Assembly (NCBI GenBank): GCA_023391005.1
Contig: JAEWBS010000088.1
Span: 1-64,000 of the forward strand
Direction: 5' to 3'
DNA from: Bacillota bacterium
GTDB taxonomy: Bacteria > Bacillota > Clostridia > Oscillospirales > Ruminococcaceae
DNA: 64,000 nt
Shown here: piece after piece, positions 8,349-17,325 of the stretch
Numbering within the stretch: position 1 is the stretch's first letter
Layout: the number at the start of each line of letters is the position of its first letter
Position numbers and translations under genes: made by a program
The notes under the pieces: generated by a model
The model's input: the letters and a program-made list of their open reading frames with translations, nothing else
What the model was told of the DNA's origin: nothing
Databases searched by the model: none

Positions 8349-9482
8349 GTGCAGATTCAAAACGATATGCAAAGATACGCTGCATTGGATTTCTTTGCAG
8401 GCAGCGGCCTTGTAACACATTCGCTTAGCACGTATTTCAAGGTCATCTGGGCCAACGATATCAGCGAGCAAAAAGCGCAGGTCTATACACACAACCATGG
8501 TGAGGATCATTTTCATTTAGCGGATATAAACGATTTGTGCGGAAATGAGTTGCCGATCGCTGATTTATCTTGGGCCAGCTTTCCCTGTCAGGATTTATCC
8601 TTGGCAGGATACGGCGAGGGAATCCACGCAAAGCGCAGCGGCCTTGTTTGGCAATGGCTTCATTTAATGGCGACCATGGGCTACTCGCCAGATATTCTGG
8701 TTGCCGAAAATGTGGAAGGCCTAATTTCTTCTTCAAACGGCGAGAATTATCTGGCGCTTCACAAGGAATTAGTACGTATGGGCTACCGCGCAGGCGCAAT
8801 TCATCTGAACGCCTGTAAGTGGGTACCGCAATCTCGACCCCGTATTTTCGTAGTTGCGGTGAAACGCGACATCAAAGTTCCAAGCGTGCTGAAATGCAAA
8901 AAATCAAATTGGCTGCACACGGCCTCTATTACAGATATCACTATAAATTTAAAAAACTGGGTTTGGTGGAATATGCCGAAACCAGAAAGACGCAGCATGG
9001 GGCTCACAGATATTGTAGAATGGGAAGCTCCAGTAGATTCTAAGGAAAAGACAAACCAACTGCTTGCCATGCTTTCGGATAAACATCGAGCAGAGTTGGA
9101 TCGTCACGATAATATTGCCGTGCCGGGATACAAGCGTACACGCTATGGAGAGCAACGCTTAGAGTTGCGCTTTGACGGTATTGCAGGATGTTTACGAACG
9201 CCAAAAGGCGGCAGCAGCCGGCAAATACTTGTGCTAAAAAAAGACGGTATAATTAAGACGCGCTTGTTGACAGTGCGTGAGACGGCTCGCCTGATGGGAG
9301 CGCCAGACAGTTACTGGCTGCCGGCAGGTTATAATGACGCATATATGGCCATGGGCGATGCTGTGGCTGTTCCCGCGGTACAATATCTCACCGCACATTT
9401 ATTGGCTCCTTTGGCGAAGGCCGTAAGAGAACAAAGAGAGCAGGAGATGAACGCTGATGGCGCTTGCAGAAAAGCTATTTGA
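8349..9482 (+). CDS. dcm: DNA (cytosine-5)-methyltransferase
   Basis: The 377-residue protein carries the ordered motifs of C5 methylases: motif I DFFAGSG (AdoMet binding), motif IV FPCQDLS with the catalytic Cys at residue 80, motif VI ENVEG, motif VIII QSRPR and a C-terminal motif X. The target-recognition region lies around residues 190-270. AAAGGAGGT positioned eight bases before GTG 8349 fixes the start; an upstream ATG lies before this ribosome site. The gene overlaps the following DUF4928 gene and is followed by vsr, the classic layout of a type II restriction-modification set in which Vsr repairs T:G mismatches arising from deaminated 5-methylcytosine. It would protect host DNA from its partner nuclease. 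The recognition sequence cannot be predicted here. Confidence 0.93.
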   Translation: MQIQNDMQRYAALDFFAGSGLVTHSLSTYFKVIWANDISEQKAQVYTHNHGEDHFHLADINDLCGNELPIADLSWASFPCQDLSLAGYGEGIHAKRSGLVWQWLHLMATMGYSPDILVAENVEGLISSSNGENYLALHKELVRMGYRAGAIHLNACKWVPQSRPRIFVVAVKRDIKVPSVLKCKKSNWLHTASITDITINLKNWVWWNMPKPERRSMGLTDIVEWEAPVDSKEKTNQLLAMLSDKHRAELDRHDNIAVPGYKRTRYGEQRLELRFDGIAGCLRTPKGGSSRQILVLKKDGIIKTRLLTVRETARLMGAPDSYWLPAGYNDAYMAMGDAVAVPAVQYLTAHLLAPLAKAVREQREQEMNADGACRKAI

Positions 9483-10383
9483 GTATAAGGTGCAGAATAG
9501 AATCACAACGAAAGGACCGCTTGCAGTTGTTCTGTTCATTACCAGAAAAGCAAAGCAAGATGGTCTTCCGCTGGACTCCACCGCTCTAAAGGCTGGAAGC
9601 GCCGGGCAAGTGGCGGGTCTGAGTAAGGCGGCCGTGCAATCCATTCTTGCCGATTATGGAATTCAGCGTACATTGGCCGCTGAAGGTGGTCGTACCAGCC
9701 GTGGAAGTATCAAAAATATGGAGGATTACGTTGCTTTCCTCAACGAACTCCATATCGCTGGCAAAGATGATCTGGATGTCATTGAAGCATGGTGGATAGA
9801 TCAGGTAAAGGCCTTTTTCTCTTCCAAGCCATTCACGCTTCGTCTTAATCAGGGCGCCTCAATTAATTCAATCATTCGAGATCTATTGGATCAAGCGGAG
9901 CATCGCCAAAAAGAAAATCCGGGCACTATGTATGAGGGCGCGATGCTACAGCACCTTGTCGGCGCAAAGCTGCAAATCCTAGCCGGAGACGTACCGATGG
10001 AGCACCACGGTTTTTCCGTCGCCGACGCGCCGACCGGACGTTCTGGAGATTTCATCGTGGCAAACACGATTATCCATGTGACTACTTCGCCGGCGGAGCT
10101 GCTGATGGAAAAATGTAAGGCTAATATCCGTGCGGGCTACCGCCCTTTCATTGTAACGCTTTCCAAACGTACTGTGGCGGCGAGGCAAATGGCAGAGATG
10201 AAAGGTATTGCGGATCAGATTGAAATCATTGATGTAGAACAGTTTATTTCAACAAATATTTATGAGTGGAGCCGTTTTGATTCCGCAAAGCAGAAGGACA
10301 CAATTGAAAATTTGATTGTCGTTTACAATGAGTTGGTCGGTACTTATGAAACCGATCCCAGTCTAAAGGTGGATTTAAACTAA
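9457..10383 (+). CDS. DUF4928-type protein, probable restriction endonuclease partner
   Basis: The 308-residue protein resembles the DUF4928 family, found beside C5 methylases. The N-terminal part includes a helix-turn-helix-like stretch (QVAGLSKAAVQSILADYG), the middle is helical, and the C-terminal part alternates strands and helices (GDFIVANTIIHVTTSP and then PFIVTLSK), which could be a diverged PD-(D/E)xK nuclease fold, although a clear E-x-K is missing. Its start overlaps the methylase end by 26 bases and vsr follows five bases after its stop, so the three genes form one operon. The most economical role is the restriction enzyme of the system. That role is inferred from position and family; no nuclease motif is beyond doubt. 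Confidence 0.7.
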   Translation: MALAEKLFEYKVQNRITTKGPLAVVLFITRKAKQDGLPLDSTALKAGSAGQVAGLSKAAVQSILADYGIQRTLAAEGGRTSRGSIKNMEDYVAFLNELHIAGKDDLDVIEAWWIDQVKAFFSSKPFTLRLNQGASINSIIRDLLDQAEHRQKENPGTMYEGAMLQHLVGAKLQILAGDVPMEHHGFSVADAPTGRSGDFIVANTIIHVTTSPAELLMEKCKANIRAGYRPFIVTLSKRTVAARQMAEMKGIADQIEIIDVEQFISTNIYEWSRFDSAKQKDTIENLIVVYNELVGTYETDPSLKVDLN

Positions 10384-10387
10384 GATC

Positions 10388-10846
10388 ATGGATGTTTTTG
10401 ATCCGGAAAAGCGCTCGGATATCATGCGCCGCGTAAAAAGCTCAGGCAATCTCTCCACTGAGGAACGGATGATGGTCTTTTTCAAGGAGCATGGCATAAA
10501 GGGATGGCAGCGGAATTACAAAATCTATGGAAAACCGGACTTTGTATTCCGCAAGCATAAAACAGCCGTCCTTTTGGACGGCTGTTTTTGGCATGGGCAT
10601 GATTGCCGAAATACTCGCCCGGCGCAGAATGCGGAATATTGGCAAAAGAAACGAGCTAGAAATAAGGCTCGTGATGCCGATGTGACGGCTCACCTTGAAA
10701 AACTCGGATGGACGGTCATTCGCATCTGGGAGTGCGAACTGAAAAAGAAAAATCAAGATATGTTATGGGAACGTATAAAAGAAAAATCAGTTTTTAATAA
10801 AAATGATCCTGCGCTGTACAAATTGCAAGGGAGGACCGTACCATGA
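10388..10846 (+). CDS. vsr: Very short patch repair endonuclease Vsr
   Basis: The 152-residue product matches Vsr: it starts with DPEKRSDIMRRVKS, has KPDFVF with Asp 51 and GCFWHGHDC with His 69, the metal-binding and catalytic residues known from the E. coli enzyme, and ends with VIRIWECEL. It nicks DNA 5' of the T in T:G mismatches produced by deamination of 5-methylcytosine and so limits mutation at the sites of the upstream methylase. It is the third gene of the operon, five bases after the DUF4928 gene. Its TGA overlaps the ATG of the next, broken HNH gene by four bases (ATGA). Confidence 0.93.
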   Translation: MDVFDPEKRSDIMRRVKSSGNLSTEERMMVFFKEHGIKGWQRNYKIYGKPDFVFRKHKTAVLLDGCFWHGHDCRNTRPAQNAEYWQKKRARNKARDADVTAHLEKLGWTVIRIWECELKKKNQDMLWERIKEKSVFNKNDPALYKLQGRTVP

Positions 10847-11633
10847 CGGATATTAAGAACGCGGATATATACTTATTACCACGAAAGAATCCAACTGACA
10901 ACATGGATACTTTGTTTCTTTTGGAGGTAAACGGAGTGTGTCCTCGATGCGGTAAGCCGCTTCTTGGTACGAAAGGAACGCGTAGCCACAAATACTATCA
11001 AATAGCTCATATTTATCCTAATAGTCGCTTGATGCGGAAGTCAAGGAATTGAGCGGCCTACCAAGACTTGGAGAAAATTGCGAGGATGCCTCAAACAAAA
11101 TTGCCCTCTGTAAGGATTGCCATGGTTACTATGATGACCACAAAACGCAAAAGGAATATATGTGGTTTGTAAAGAAAAAACAGGAGTTGATTGCAAGGAT
11201 TGCCCTAAAACAGGTGGGTTATAATTTTCACTTGGAAGCAGAAATTACAAAAGCGATTGAGCAATTGTCAAAAATATCTGGAGATGCCTTGCAGGAATTA
11301 ACTTATAAAGGGGTTCCGTTGGCCAACAAAATTCCGGAAACCGAGCTTTTGCTGAAAACAAAGGTACTTGCATATGTTGTTGCATATTTTCCATTTGTGC
11401 AAGAGACTTTTTTAAATCTCAACACTACTGATCAGCTTAACTTCAACCTAATTGCCAGTGAAGTAAAAGCTTTCTCCCTAAAATGCGAGGCCGAAGGAGC
11501 AACTTTGAGTCAAACATTTCATGCGCTTGTTAATTGGATAAAAGAAAAGTCAGGCGCCGATTCTATTGAGGCTTGTGAAGCCATTGTGTCTTTTTTTATC
11601 CAAGACTGTGAGGTGTTTCATGAGATACCCTAA
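10843..11633 (+). pseudogene. HNH-type effector of an ABC-three-component system, frameshifted
   Basis: An HNH-like protein is split by one frameshift. The first frame (10843 to about 11025) has CPRCGKPL and YQIAHIYPNS; the second, from about 11030, reads DAEVKELSGLPRLGEN and then CKDCHGYYDDHKT. Together these give the C-x2-C...H...C-x2-C-H zinc-bound HNH core. Joining needs one base lost near 11027. The C-terminal 150 residues are helical, as in the domain that binds the other ABC-3C components. The order HNH protein, small middle component, DUF2326 ATPase matches ABC-3C defence systems described by Aravind and colleagues. Because the ATPase is also broken, I call the gene inactive. Bases are AT-rich compared with the catabolic genes. 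Confidence 0.75.
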
Positions 11634-11853
11634 TAAAGTAATTCCATATAATCAAAGTATTATACGACCTTTTCCGGAATTGCTTTCAATAGTAAGGAAA
11701 GAATCCTTATCACCAAAAGAACTATATGATATCATGATCATGCAAAAAACTTTTGTAGATGTGGGGGACTTTGTTGAGGCGTTAGATTGCTTATTTTCAA
11801 TGGGGTATATTGAATATGATCGCCAGACCGGGAGGCTGCAATATGTTGTATGA
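11620..11853 (+). CDS. ABC-three-component system middle component
   Basis: This 77-residue protein begins MRYPNKVIPYNQSI and ends with a winged-helix-like FVEALDCLFSMGYIEYDRQTG. It fits the small middle components of ABC-3C systems, which connect the DUF2326 ATPase to the effector. The start overlaps the HNH gene by 14 bases, and its end overlaps the ATPase gene by 11 bases, so the three were translationally coupled. The reading frame is intact, but both partners are frameshifted, so on its own it is probably without function. Confidence 0.65.
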   Translation: MRYPNKVIPYNQSIIRPFPELLSIVRKESLSPKELYDIMIMQKTFVDVGDFVEALDCLFSMGYIEYDRQTGRLQYVV

Positions 11854-13449
11854 AGTGGCGTGCGATGCGTTTAAGCAAAAATCAATTATATTCTTCCCGG
11901 GACTAAATACCATTTTAGGAGACGAAGTTGGAAACAACTCTATTGGCAAATCAACTTTCCTGATGATACTTGATTTTGTGTTTGGTGGCAATGACTATAT
12001 CCTAAAGTCTACTGATGTACAAAGGAACGTTAAAAACCATATTATAAAATTTTGTTTTGTTTTTGATGGAAAATATTTTTATTTTTCTCGTGAAACTAAT
12101 CATCCCGATATTATCAACTTTTGTGATAAACAATACCAAACGGATATCTTCTAAGACCATTAAAAGTTATCTTGAATTTTTAACCGAAAAATATAAAATA
12201 AGTATTCCTTATCTTTCGTTTCGCGGCGTAGTTTCAAGATATATTCGTGTGTACGGCCGAGACAATATTGACGAAAGGCAGCCGTTAAATGCTATTCCAA
12301 ATGAAAGCGCTGGAGAACCCGTTATAGTTTTGTTAAAGCTGTTCGATTTATACAGTACAATCGCAGAGCTTGAAGCACTGTCTAAAGAAAAAAGCAATGC
12401 TCTGGCTGCATTTAGAAAGCACAAAAGCTTTCTTTTATTTCGAAAATTGGTGCAAGGCAATACAAATCAAATAAGAGAAATTTGGATATTTTACGCCAAC
12501 AGGAGGAACAACTCACTTCTGATTTAGATTATAATCTAATGGATATCGATTCAATTATGACGGAAGAAATCATTGATTTAAAAGGGCGCCTTTCTTTCCT
12601 CAGACGGCAAAAAAGCAAATTACTTTCGCAACTCCATACAATTTTACATAATTCAGATATCAAATCACATCCATTACGAAATAATTTTGAAGGACTAAAA
12701 GAATTTTTCCCAAAAGCGAACATAAAGCGATTTGAAGAAATTGAACAATTTCATTCTGAAATAGCAGGGGTTCTGTGTGAAGAGTTTGCCATTGAGGAGC
12801 AGCGCTTACAAAATTTAATACATAATGCTGGTAAAGCAATTGACGAGATTGAGGGCAAAATCCGAGAAATAAGCACATCACCGAATCTTTCAAAATCAAT
12901 TCTTAAGAAGCATGCAGAGCTAAAATTGAAAGATTAGATCGCGAAAATGAGCAGTACGATCAAGAAGTGGAAATTGTTGCAGCAGAAAAAATTGCTCAAA
13001 CCAGAGCAACGACTATGAGAACAAAGCAATTAGATCACTTGCAAAACACTCTGAATCCTAAAATGGCGGAAATTAATGATTTCATTTACGAAAAAAGAAA
13101 GACACCTCCTACGATTTCATTTGATGGATTGCAATATGACTTTGAAACTCGTGATGATACAGGGACAGGTACATCGTATAAAGGGTTAGTAGTATACGAT
13201 CTAAGCATATTGGAGTTAACCGAACTCCCTTTCGTGGTACACGACTCTGTTGTTCTTAAGCAAATTGCTGACGAGGCAGTTGAGAAAATTCTCACAAAAT
13301 ATCAATCTGCCGGGAAGCAAATATTTATCGCTCTTGATAAAGCTTCGTCCTATACTAAAACAACAACGAGTATCTTAAACGAAACGGCAGTTCTTCACCT
13401 TTCCAATAATGGTAATGAGCTTTTCGGGCGTTCATGGAACGATAAATAG
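11843..13449 (+). pseudogene. DUF2326 ABC-type ATPase of an ABC-3C system, multiply frameshifted
   Basis: The N-terminus GLNTILGDE and NNSIGKSTFLMILDFVFGG contain the Walker A-like GKST of DUF2326 SMC/Rad50-type ATPases. The gene then runs through at least four frames: 11843-12154, about 12150-12480, 12482-12937 and about 12930-13449. The middle is coiled coil (LEALSKEKSN, RLSFLRRQKSK), and the last part holds LPFVVHDSVVL and KQIFIALDKAS, the conserved C-terminal ATPase half. At least three frameshifts are needed, so no full ATPase can be made. ATG 11843 is preceded by GGGAGG. The sequence is visibly AT-rich. The gene ends directly before the second tRNA-Ala repeat, so it is the last cargo of the first island. 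Confidence 0.8.
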
Positions 13450-13460
13450 CAAGCATCTCC

Positions 13461-13657
13461 TGCGAACCGCGCGGGGGCGTTCCCACCGTGTGGTTCGCAT
13501 CCCCGCCCCAAACAGCCATTTTTGGCGCCAGGAAAAAGGGCCCGCTTTGCGGATAACTTGGGAGAGCGTACGGTTCGCATCCGTAAGGTCGAGAGTTCGA
13601 TCCTCTTCGTCTCCACCAAAAAAGTGGCTAAACTGAAAGGTTTAGTCACTTTTTTTA
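13461..13657 (+). repeat. Second copy of tRNA-Ala 3' repeat (att-like) with leader
   Basis: Bases 13559-13618 repeat the last 60 bases of tRNA-Ala, and the following terminator is also repeated, to 13657. The tRNA 5' half is absent, so no tRNA is made. The preceding 98 bases, including a GCGAACC...GGTTCGC hairpin, match those before the third copy at 30253. Such a repeat is expected at the far boundary of an element inserted at a tRNA 3' end. Confidence 0.85.
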
Positions 13658-14028
13658 TAATTTCTTAAAGCGTTTCGGGGCCAGAAAATCTGACGTTTTT
13701 ATTATTTTTGAAAAATCAACCCGCACGATTCGCATCATCATTTTACTTGATAAAAGAGCGATTATATTCGTTCCCAAACTCGTAGAAAATGCTCGTTTAA
13801 GAGAAACGAACTGAAGTCCCAAAAGATGCGAACCAGGATTACTATAAGCTGTTAGTCTTAAGAACGTTTTTGCAATTCCATATTTCATAATTAAATAATC
13901 GCTCAAGGCTGGATTTTCAGAAATGAAATTCTGACCTTTTTTATTTCTAAAACAAAAATCGAAGGCAACTGAAAATGGGTCTATATCCGAATTAACTGAG
14001 TAGCGACATATAGCATTTTTATTTAATG
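13658..14028. other. AT-rich intergenic stretch, no gene supported
   Basis: About 70 bases after the terminator (AAAATCTGACG to CCCGCACGATTCG) resemble the bases after the third repeat near 30475, so the repeat extends here in diverged form. The rest shows no recognisable gene or RNA. It ends at the stop of the LysR gene. Confidence 0.5.
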
Positions 14029-15000
14029 CTAACCCATTGAGCTTATAACATTTTGTATGCTGCCGACATAATGCGAAAAGACCGATTCGGTAATTTTTAT
14101 AAAATCGTTGATGAATTGAGGCATATTGCCATTATTCCAATGAACAAGATCGGTTGTGTTGCGTGTAAGTGGATTTTTAATCGGATAAACGTTAAAAGCG
14201 CCGGGTATTTTTTTCTCCTTTAAGTGTTGATAAAGGTACATCTGTGAGATAATTCCCACGCCATAGCCTTCGCTGCTGAACTGATAAATAATACTGTGCT
14301 GCGCCGATTCCAAAGGTATCCAAGGAATAATGCCATGATAGGAGAACAATCTGTCCAAATCCGTTCTAATACGATTGCCCGGCGCCAGCAAAATAAAGGG
14401 CAGATCGGCCAGATCCCGCAGATCAACGCCGTTTTTAAACTGTGCCAACAGTATTTCAGAGTTGTTGGGGCGGTATTGTTTGAGCAATTCCGGAACGATC
14501 AGGCAGTAAAGCGACTCGTAGGCCAGCAATATCCGACTGGTTCCGGGGCTTTCGACGGCGTTTACGCCGATGTAAAGATCCAGCTTTCCGTTTTGCATTT
14601 TCTCCTCCAGAGCGGATGAAGACCCCTCCACGAGCGAGATACCGATATTGGGGTGCAGCAGGTGAAAATGCGTCCAAATTTCGTGGAAAAAGACCTGCTC
14701 CCTTGCCGTGGTCATGCCGACAGTTAGCTTTCCGCGCGCATTTTGCGAGCAATTTGCCATATCTGCCGTCATCTGTTTTTCCATCTCGAGCAGGCGGCGA
14801 CAATGCTGCACCATGCGTTCTCCGGCCAGCGTTAACCTCAGGCGGGGCTTGCGCTCAAATAATGGCACGCCATATTGTTTTTCCAGCTTCTGTATTTGCA
14901 CGCTGAGAGATTGCTGAGTAATATACAGCCGGTCGGCCGCCCGTGAGAAATTGAGCTCCTCTGCCGCAACCAGAAAATATTGATAAGCATTCAACCCCAT
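14029..15000 (-). CDS. LysR-family transcriptional regulator
   Basis: The 323-residue protein has an N-terminal winged helix-turn-helix (residues about 3-60, FSRAADRLYITQQSLSVQIQKLE) and a LysR substrate-binding domain beginning near residue 90 (GKLTVGMTT). ATG at 15000 is preferred over an earlier in-frame start 45 bases upstream because GGAGGAGG lies before it and because the helix-turn-helix is then at the usual distance from the N-terminus. It is divergently transcribed from the HD/TctCBA operon across a short intergenic region. LysR proteins usually control the divergent neighbour in response to a pathway metabolite, so its ligand is probably a carboxylic acid taken up by TctCBA. That target is inferred. 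Confidence 0.9.
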   Translation of the reverse strand: MGLNAYQYFLVAAEELNFSRAADRLYITQQSLSVQIQKLEKQYGVPLFERKPRLRLTLAGERMVQHCRRLLEMEKQMTADMANCSQNARGKLTVGMTTAREQVFFHEIWTHFHLLHPNIGISLVEGSSSALEEKMQNGKLDLYIGVNAVESPGTSRILLAYESLYCLIVPELLKQYRPNNSEILLAQFKNGVDLRDLADLPFILLAPGNRIRTDLDRLFSYHGIIPWIPLESAQHSIIYQFSSEGYGVGIISQMYLYQHLKEKKIPGAFNVYPIKNPLTRNTTDLVHWNNGNMPQFINDFIKITESVFSHYVGSIQNVISSMG

Positions 15001-15165
15001 TTTGCCTAGCGCCTCCTCCACAATTAAAAACTGTTGAAAATTCAAATTAATTCTGTTTGCATTTGTTTATAAGCGATGATAACATAAAAATACACCATAA
15101 ATCAATGCCATTATCGAATAAAAATTGTAATCTGTATCAAGACAAATTCTCTAAGGGGTGTTTAC
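15001..15165. promoter_or_regulatory. Divergent control region between LysR gene and HD-TctCBA operon
   Basis: The AT-rich spacer holds ATAA-N10-TTAT at 15097-15114, a LysR-box-like dyad, in a plausible place for both promoters. No strong -35/-10 pair is evident for the plus operon, consistent with an activator-dependent promoter. Confidence 0.35.
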
Positions 15166-15726
15166 ATGGACGAAAAAAAGATTATAGCGTTGTTTCCACG
15201 CATTCAGGAGATTGAATGTGAATCGTTGCGTGCGCAAAGCATATCGGCGCTACAGGCGGCTATCGCACAGGGGGGCTGGAGCGAACAAACCGTCGCATTG
15301 GCTCCGGTCACAATCGGATGGAAAAACTGTCCCTCGAATCTGATAGAACATATCAATGCGGTTGTGGAAGCCTGCATGATTAATTACGCGCTGCTTTCAC
15401 CGTATTATGCCGCAAATAGCGTTGTGCTTGATCGGGATACTGTGCTGTGCGGCGCCCTATTGCACGATTTGGGCAAATTTACAGAGTTTACGCTGAAGGA
15501 TGGATGCGTTGAACACAGCGATACGGCTTATTTGATGCGCCACCCGCTTGCAGGTGCGCTGATCGCGTCAAAAGCCGGTCTTCCCGATAAGATTGTTCAT
15601 CTCATCGCAACGCATTCCTTTGAGGGAAGCGCATCCAACCACACCGCCGAATCGTCATTTGTTCGCACTCTTGACGATTTTGTTTTTAAATGTACGGTAA
15701 GCGGATTAGAAAAGGTGGAAAAATGA
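15166..15726 (+). CDS. HD-domain hydrolase
   Basis: The 186-residue protein has an HD metal-binding core: HINAVVEAC near residue 65, LLHDLGKF near residue 105 (the His-Asp pair), HPLAGA near residue 126 and a later ATHS. This order is typical of small HD phosphohydrolases or dehydratase-like HD proteins. It is the first gene of the operon read away from LysR, with AAGGGGTG before the ATG, and ends 13 bases before the TctC gene. A function tied to the imported acid or to nucleotide signalling is possible; nothing in the sequence decides the substrate. Confidence 0.8.
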   Translation: MDEKKIIALFPRIQEIECESLRAQSISALQAAIAQGGWSEQTVALAPVTIGWKNCPSNLIEHINAVVEACMINYALLSPYYAANSVVLDRDTVLCGALLHDLGKFTEFTLKDGCVEHSDTAYLMRHPLAGALIASKAGLPDKIVHLIATHSFEGSASNHTAESSFVRTLDDFVFKCTVSGLEKVEK

Positions 15727-15739
15727 GGAGGATATCCCG

Positions 15740-16783
15740 ATGAAAAAGGCATTGTTACTTACGCTTGTTCTTGCAATGGTTCTCTCGATTGTCGGCTGCG
15801 GCGGCAGTACAGGCTCCGGCAGTACGCCCGTATCGAGCAGCGGCACGTCCGGCGCCAACAGCTCTGAGAGCTCACCCGCTACAAACTGGCCCAATAAAGC
15901 GATCACCATGTTGGTGCCGTGGAGTGCGGGCGGCGGTTCCGATCTCGCGGTTCGTACGTTAATGCCCTATGTCGAAAAAGAGCTTGGTACCTCGGTCACC
16001 GTCGTTAACGAAACCGGCGCCAACGGCTGGATCGCCTGGACCAACCTTGCCAAAGCCAAGCCTGACGGATATACGATGGCGCAGCTCAATATCCCCGCTT
16101 TTTACAGCGGGTATCTCGATCCGCAGCAGCAGCGCGATTTAAGCCTCGACGACTTTTTGCCCATTGCCAACGAGATCAGCGACTGGGGCTGCATGGTGGT
16201 AAAGGGCGGCGATAGCCGTTTTTCCACCGCCAAGGAGCTGATCGATTACGGTATGACGCACGAGCTGTTGGCAGGGGATAACGGCGCCGGCACCAACAAG
16301 CACCTTTTGGCCGAAATGATCAAAGCCGAGTTTGAGGGCGTAAAGATTACCCCTGTTCATCAGAAGGGCTGGAGCGATTCCTACGCCGCGCTTCTGGGCG
16401 GACATATTGATATCGGCTGGGGCTCGATCGGCGAATGCTTGCAGGGCATGCAGGACGGCGAATTGGATGTGCTGTGCGTCTTTGCGTCCGAGCGCTCGAG
16501 TCTGATGCCGGATGTTCCCACTTTTAACGAACTAAATCTGGGTGCGGAAATTCTCAGTCCGGCTGATCGCGGATTTGTGCTGCCCGCCGGGGTGGATCCC
16601 GCCATCTACGACAAAATTGTCGCGGCGTTTAAGGTCGCAACCGAGAACCCTGAATTCGTCCAAAAGATGGAGGCGCTGGGTCAGGCCGTCAATTATATCG
16701 GCGGGCAGGCGTATCAGAATTACGTCAAGGAACAGGAGCAGGTGATGATTACCTATTCCGATGTGTTAGGCTGGAAAAAATAG
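15740..16783 (+). CDS. tctC: Tripartite tricarboxylate transporter substrate-binding lipoprotein TctC
   Basis: The 347-residue protein starts with a lipoprotein signal ending LSIVGC at residue 20, then a Ser/Gly-rich linker and a periplasmic-binding fold of the Bug/TctC family (WPNKAITMLVPWSAGGGSD is the conserved entry). It would be membrane-anchored outside the cell and deliver a carboxylate to TctA/TctB. GGAGG lies just before ATG 15740. A hairpin follows between this gene and tctB, as in the second Tct operon, probably keeping more binding protein than permease. Its ligand is unknown, as binding pockets of this family accept many organic acids. Confidence 0.93.
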   Translation: MKKALLLTLVLAMVLSIVGCGGSTGSGSTPVSSSGTSGANSSESSPATNWPNKAITMLVPWSAGGGSDLAVRTLMPYVEKELGTSVTVVNETGANGWIAWTNLAKAKPDGYTMAQLNIPAFYSGYLDPQQQRDLSLDDFLPIANEISDWGCMVVKGGDSRFSTAKELIDYGMTHELLAGDNGAGTNKHLLAEMIKAEFEGVKITPVHQKGWSDSYAALLGGHIDIGWGSIGECLQGMQDGELDVLCVFASERSSLMPDVPTFNELNLGAEILSPADRGFVLPAGVDPAIYDKIVAAFKVATENPEFVQKMEALGQAVNYIGGQAYQNYVKEQEQVMITYSDVLGWKK

Positions 16784-16804
16784 CTTTTACGGTCTTGTTG
16801 TTCC

Positions 16805-16848
16805 AAGAGAGCTGCGTCGGAAGAGACTGCTTCTGCCGCAGCTCTTCT
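16805..16848 (+). terminator. Intra-operon hairpin after tctC
   Basis: AGAGCTGCG and CGCAGCTCT form a stem with a 21-base loop, followed by TCTAAAAG rather than a long T run. It probably stabilises the upstream mRNA or partly terminates, rather than ending the operon. Confidence 0.5.
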
Positions 16849-16868
16849 AAAAGAAAAGGAGTATCGCC

Positions 16869-17306
16869 ATGAAAAACAGGCAAATTGACGCCGATGCTAT
16901 TTCCGGTATTGTCCTATTATTAATAAGCGGTTTTTTCTATGTTAAGGCCGGACGGTTACTTCCTGAAGCGGCGATGTGGCCTAAAATGCTGCTGATTGTC
17001 ATTGTCATTATAGCCACGCTGCTGACGATTAAGGGCGTACAGAAAACCCTGAATACGGCGGAAAACGGTGTGCTGGCGCTGAGCCTTAAAAAGATGGGGG
17101 CGCCCTTGGTGGCGACGGCCTTTATGACGGCTTACGCGGTGTGCATGATGCTGACGGGCTTTTTCGTCTCTACAGCTATTTTCTTGCCTTTAAGTATGTT
17201 TTTGTTTAATCAGAGAAGGCTCCCCGTTTTATTTGGCGTAACGGTGGGCGTAGAAGCATTCGTCTATTGGCTGTTTGTTATGCAGTTAAGTCTGCGTATG
17301 CCTTAA
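16869..17306 (+). CDS. tctB: Tripartite tricarboxylate transporter small permease TctB
   Basis: The 145-residue protein has four hydrophobic segments (around residues 10-25, 38-55, 75-98 and 100-140), the usual topology of TctB. AAAGGAG precedes ATG 16869. It lies between tctC and tctA in the canonical order C-B-A and ends 19 bases before tctA. It forms the small membrane subunit of the cation-driven carboxylate importer. Confidence 0.88.
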   Translation: MKNRQIDADAISGIVLLLISGFFYVKAGRLLPEAAMWPKMLLIVIVIIATLLTIKGVQKTLNTAENGVLALSLKKMGAPLVATAFMTAYAVCMMLTGFFVSTAIFLPLSMFLFNQRRLPVLFGVTVGVEAFVYWLFVMQLSLRMP

Positions 17307-17325
17307 CGCGGAAGGAGAAGGCGCT

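Noticed and set aside
13559..13618. A second and third functional tRNA-Ala
   Set aside because: The 5' acceptor strand and part of the D arm are replaced by unrelated bases, so no cloverleaf can form.
13409..13649. Open frames across the second tRNA repeat, and similar ones at 30149-30430
   Set aside because: They are translations of tRNA and leader bases (the same ALRITWESVRFASVRSR string at both places) and not proteins.
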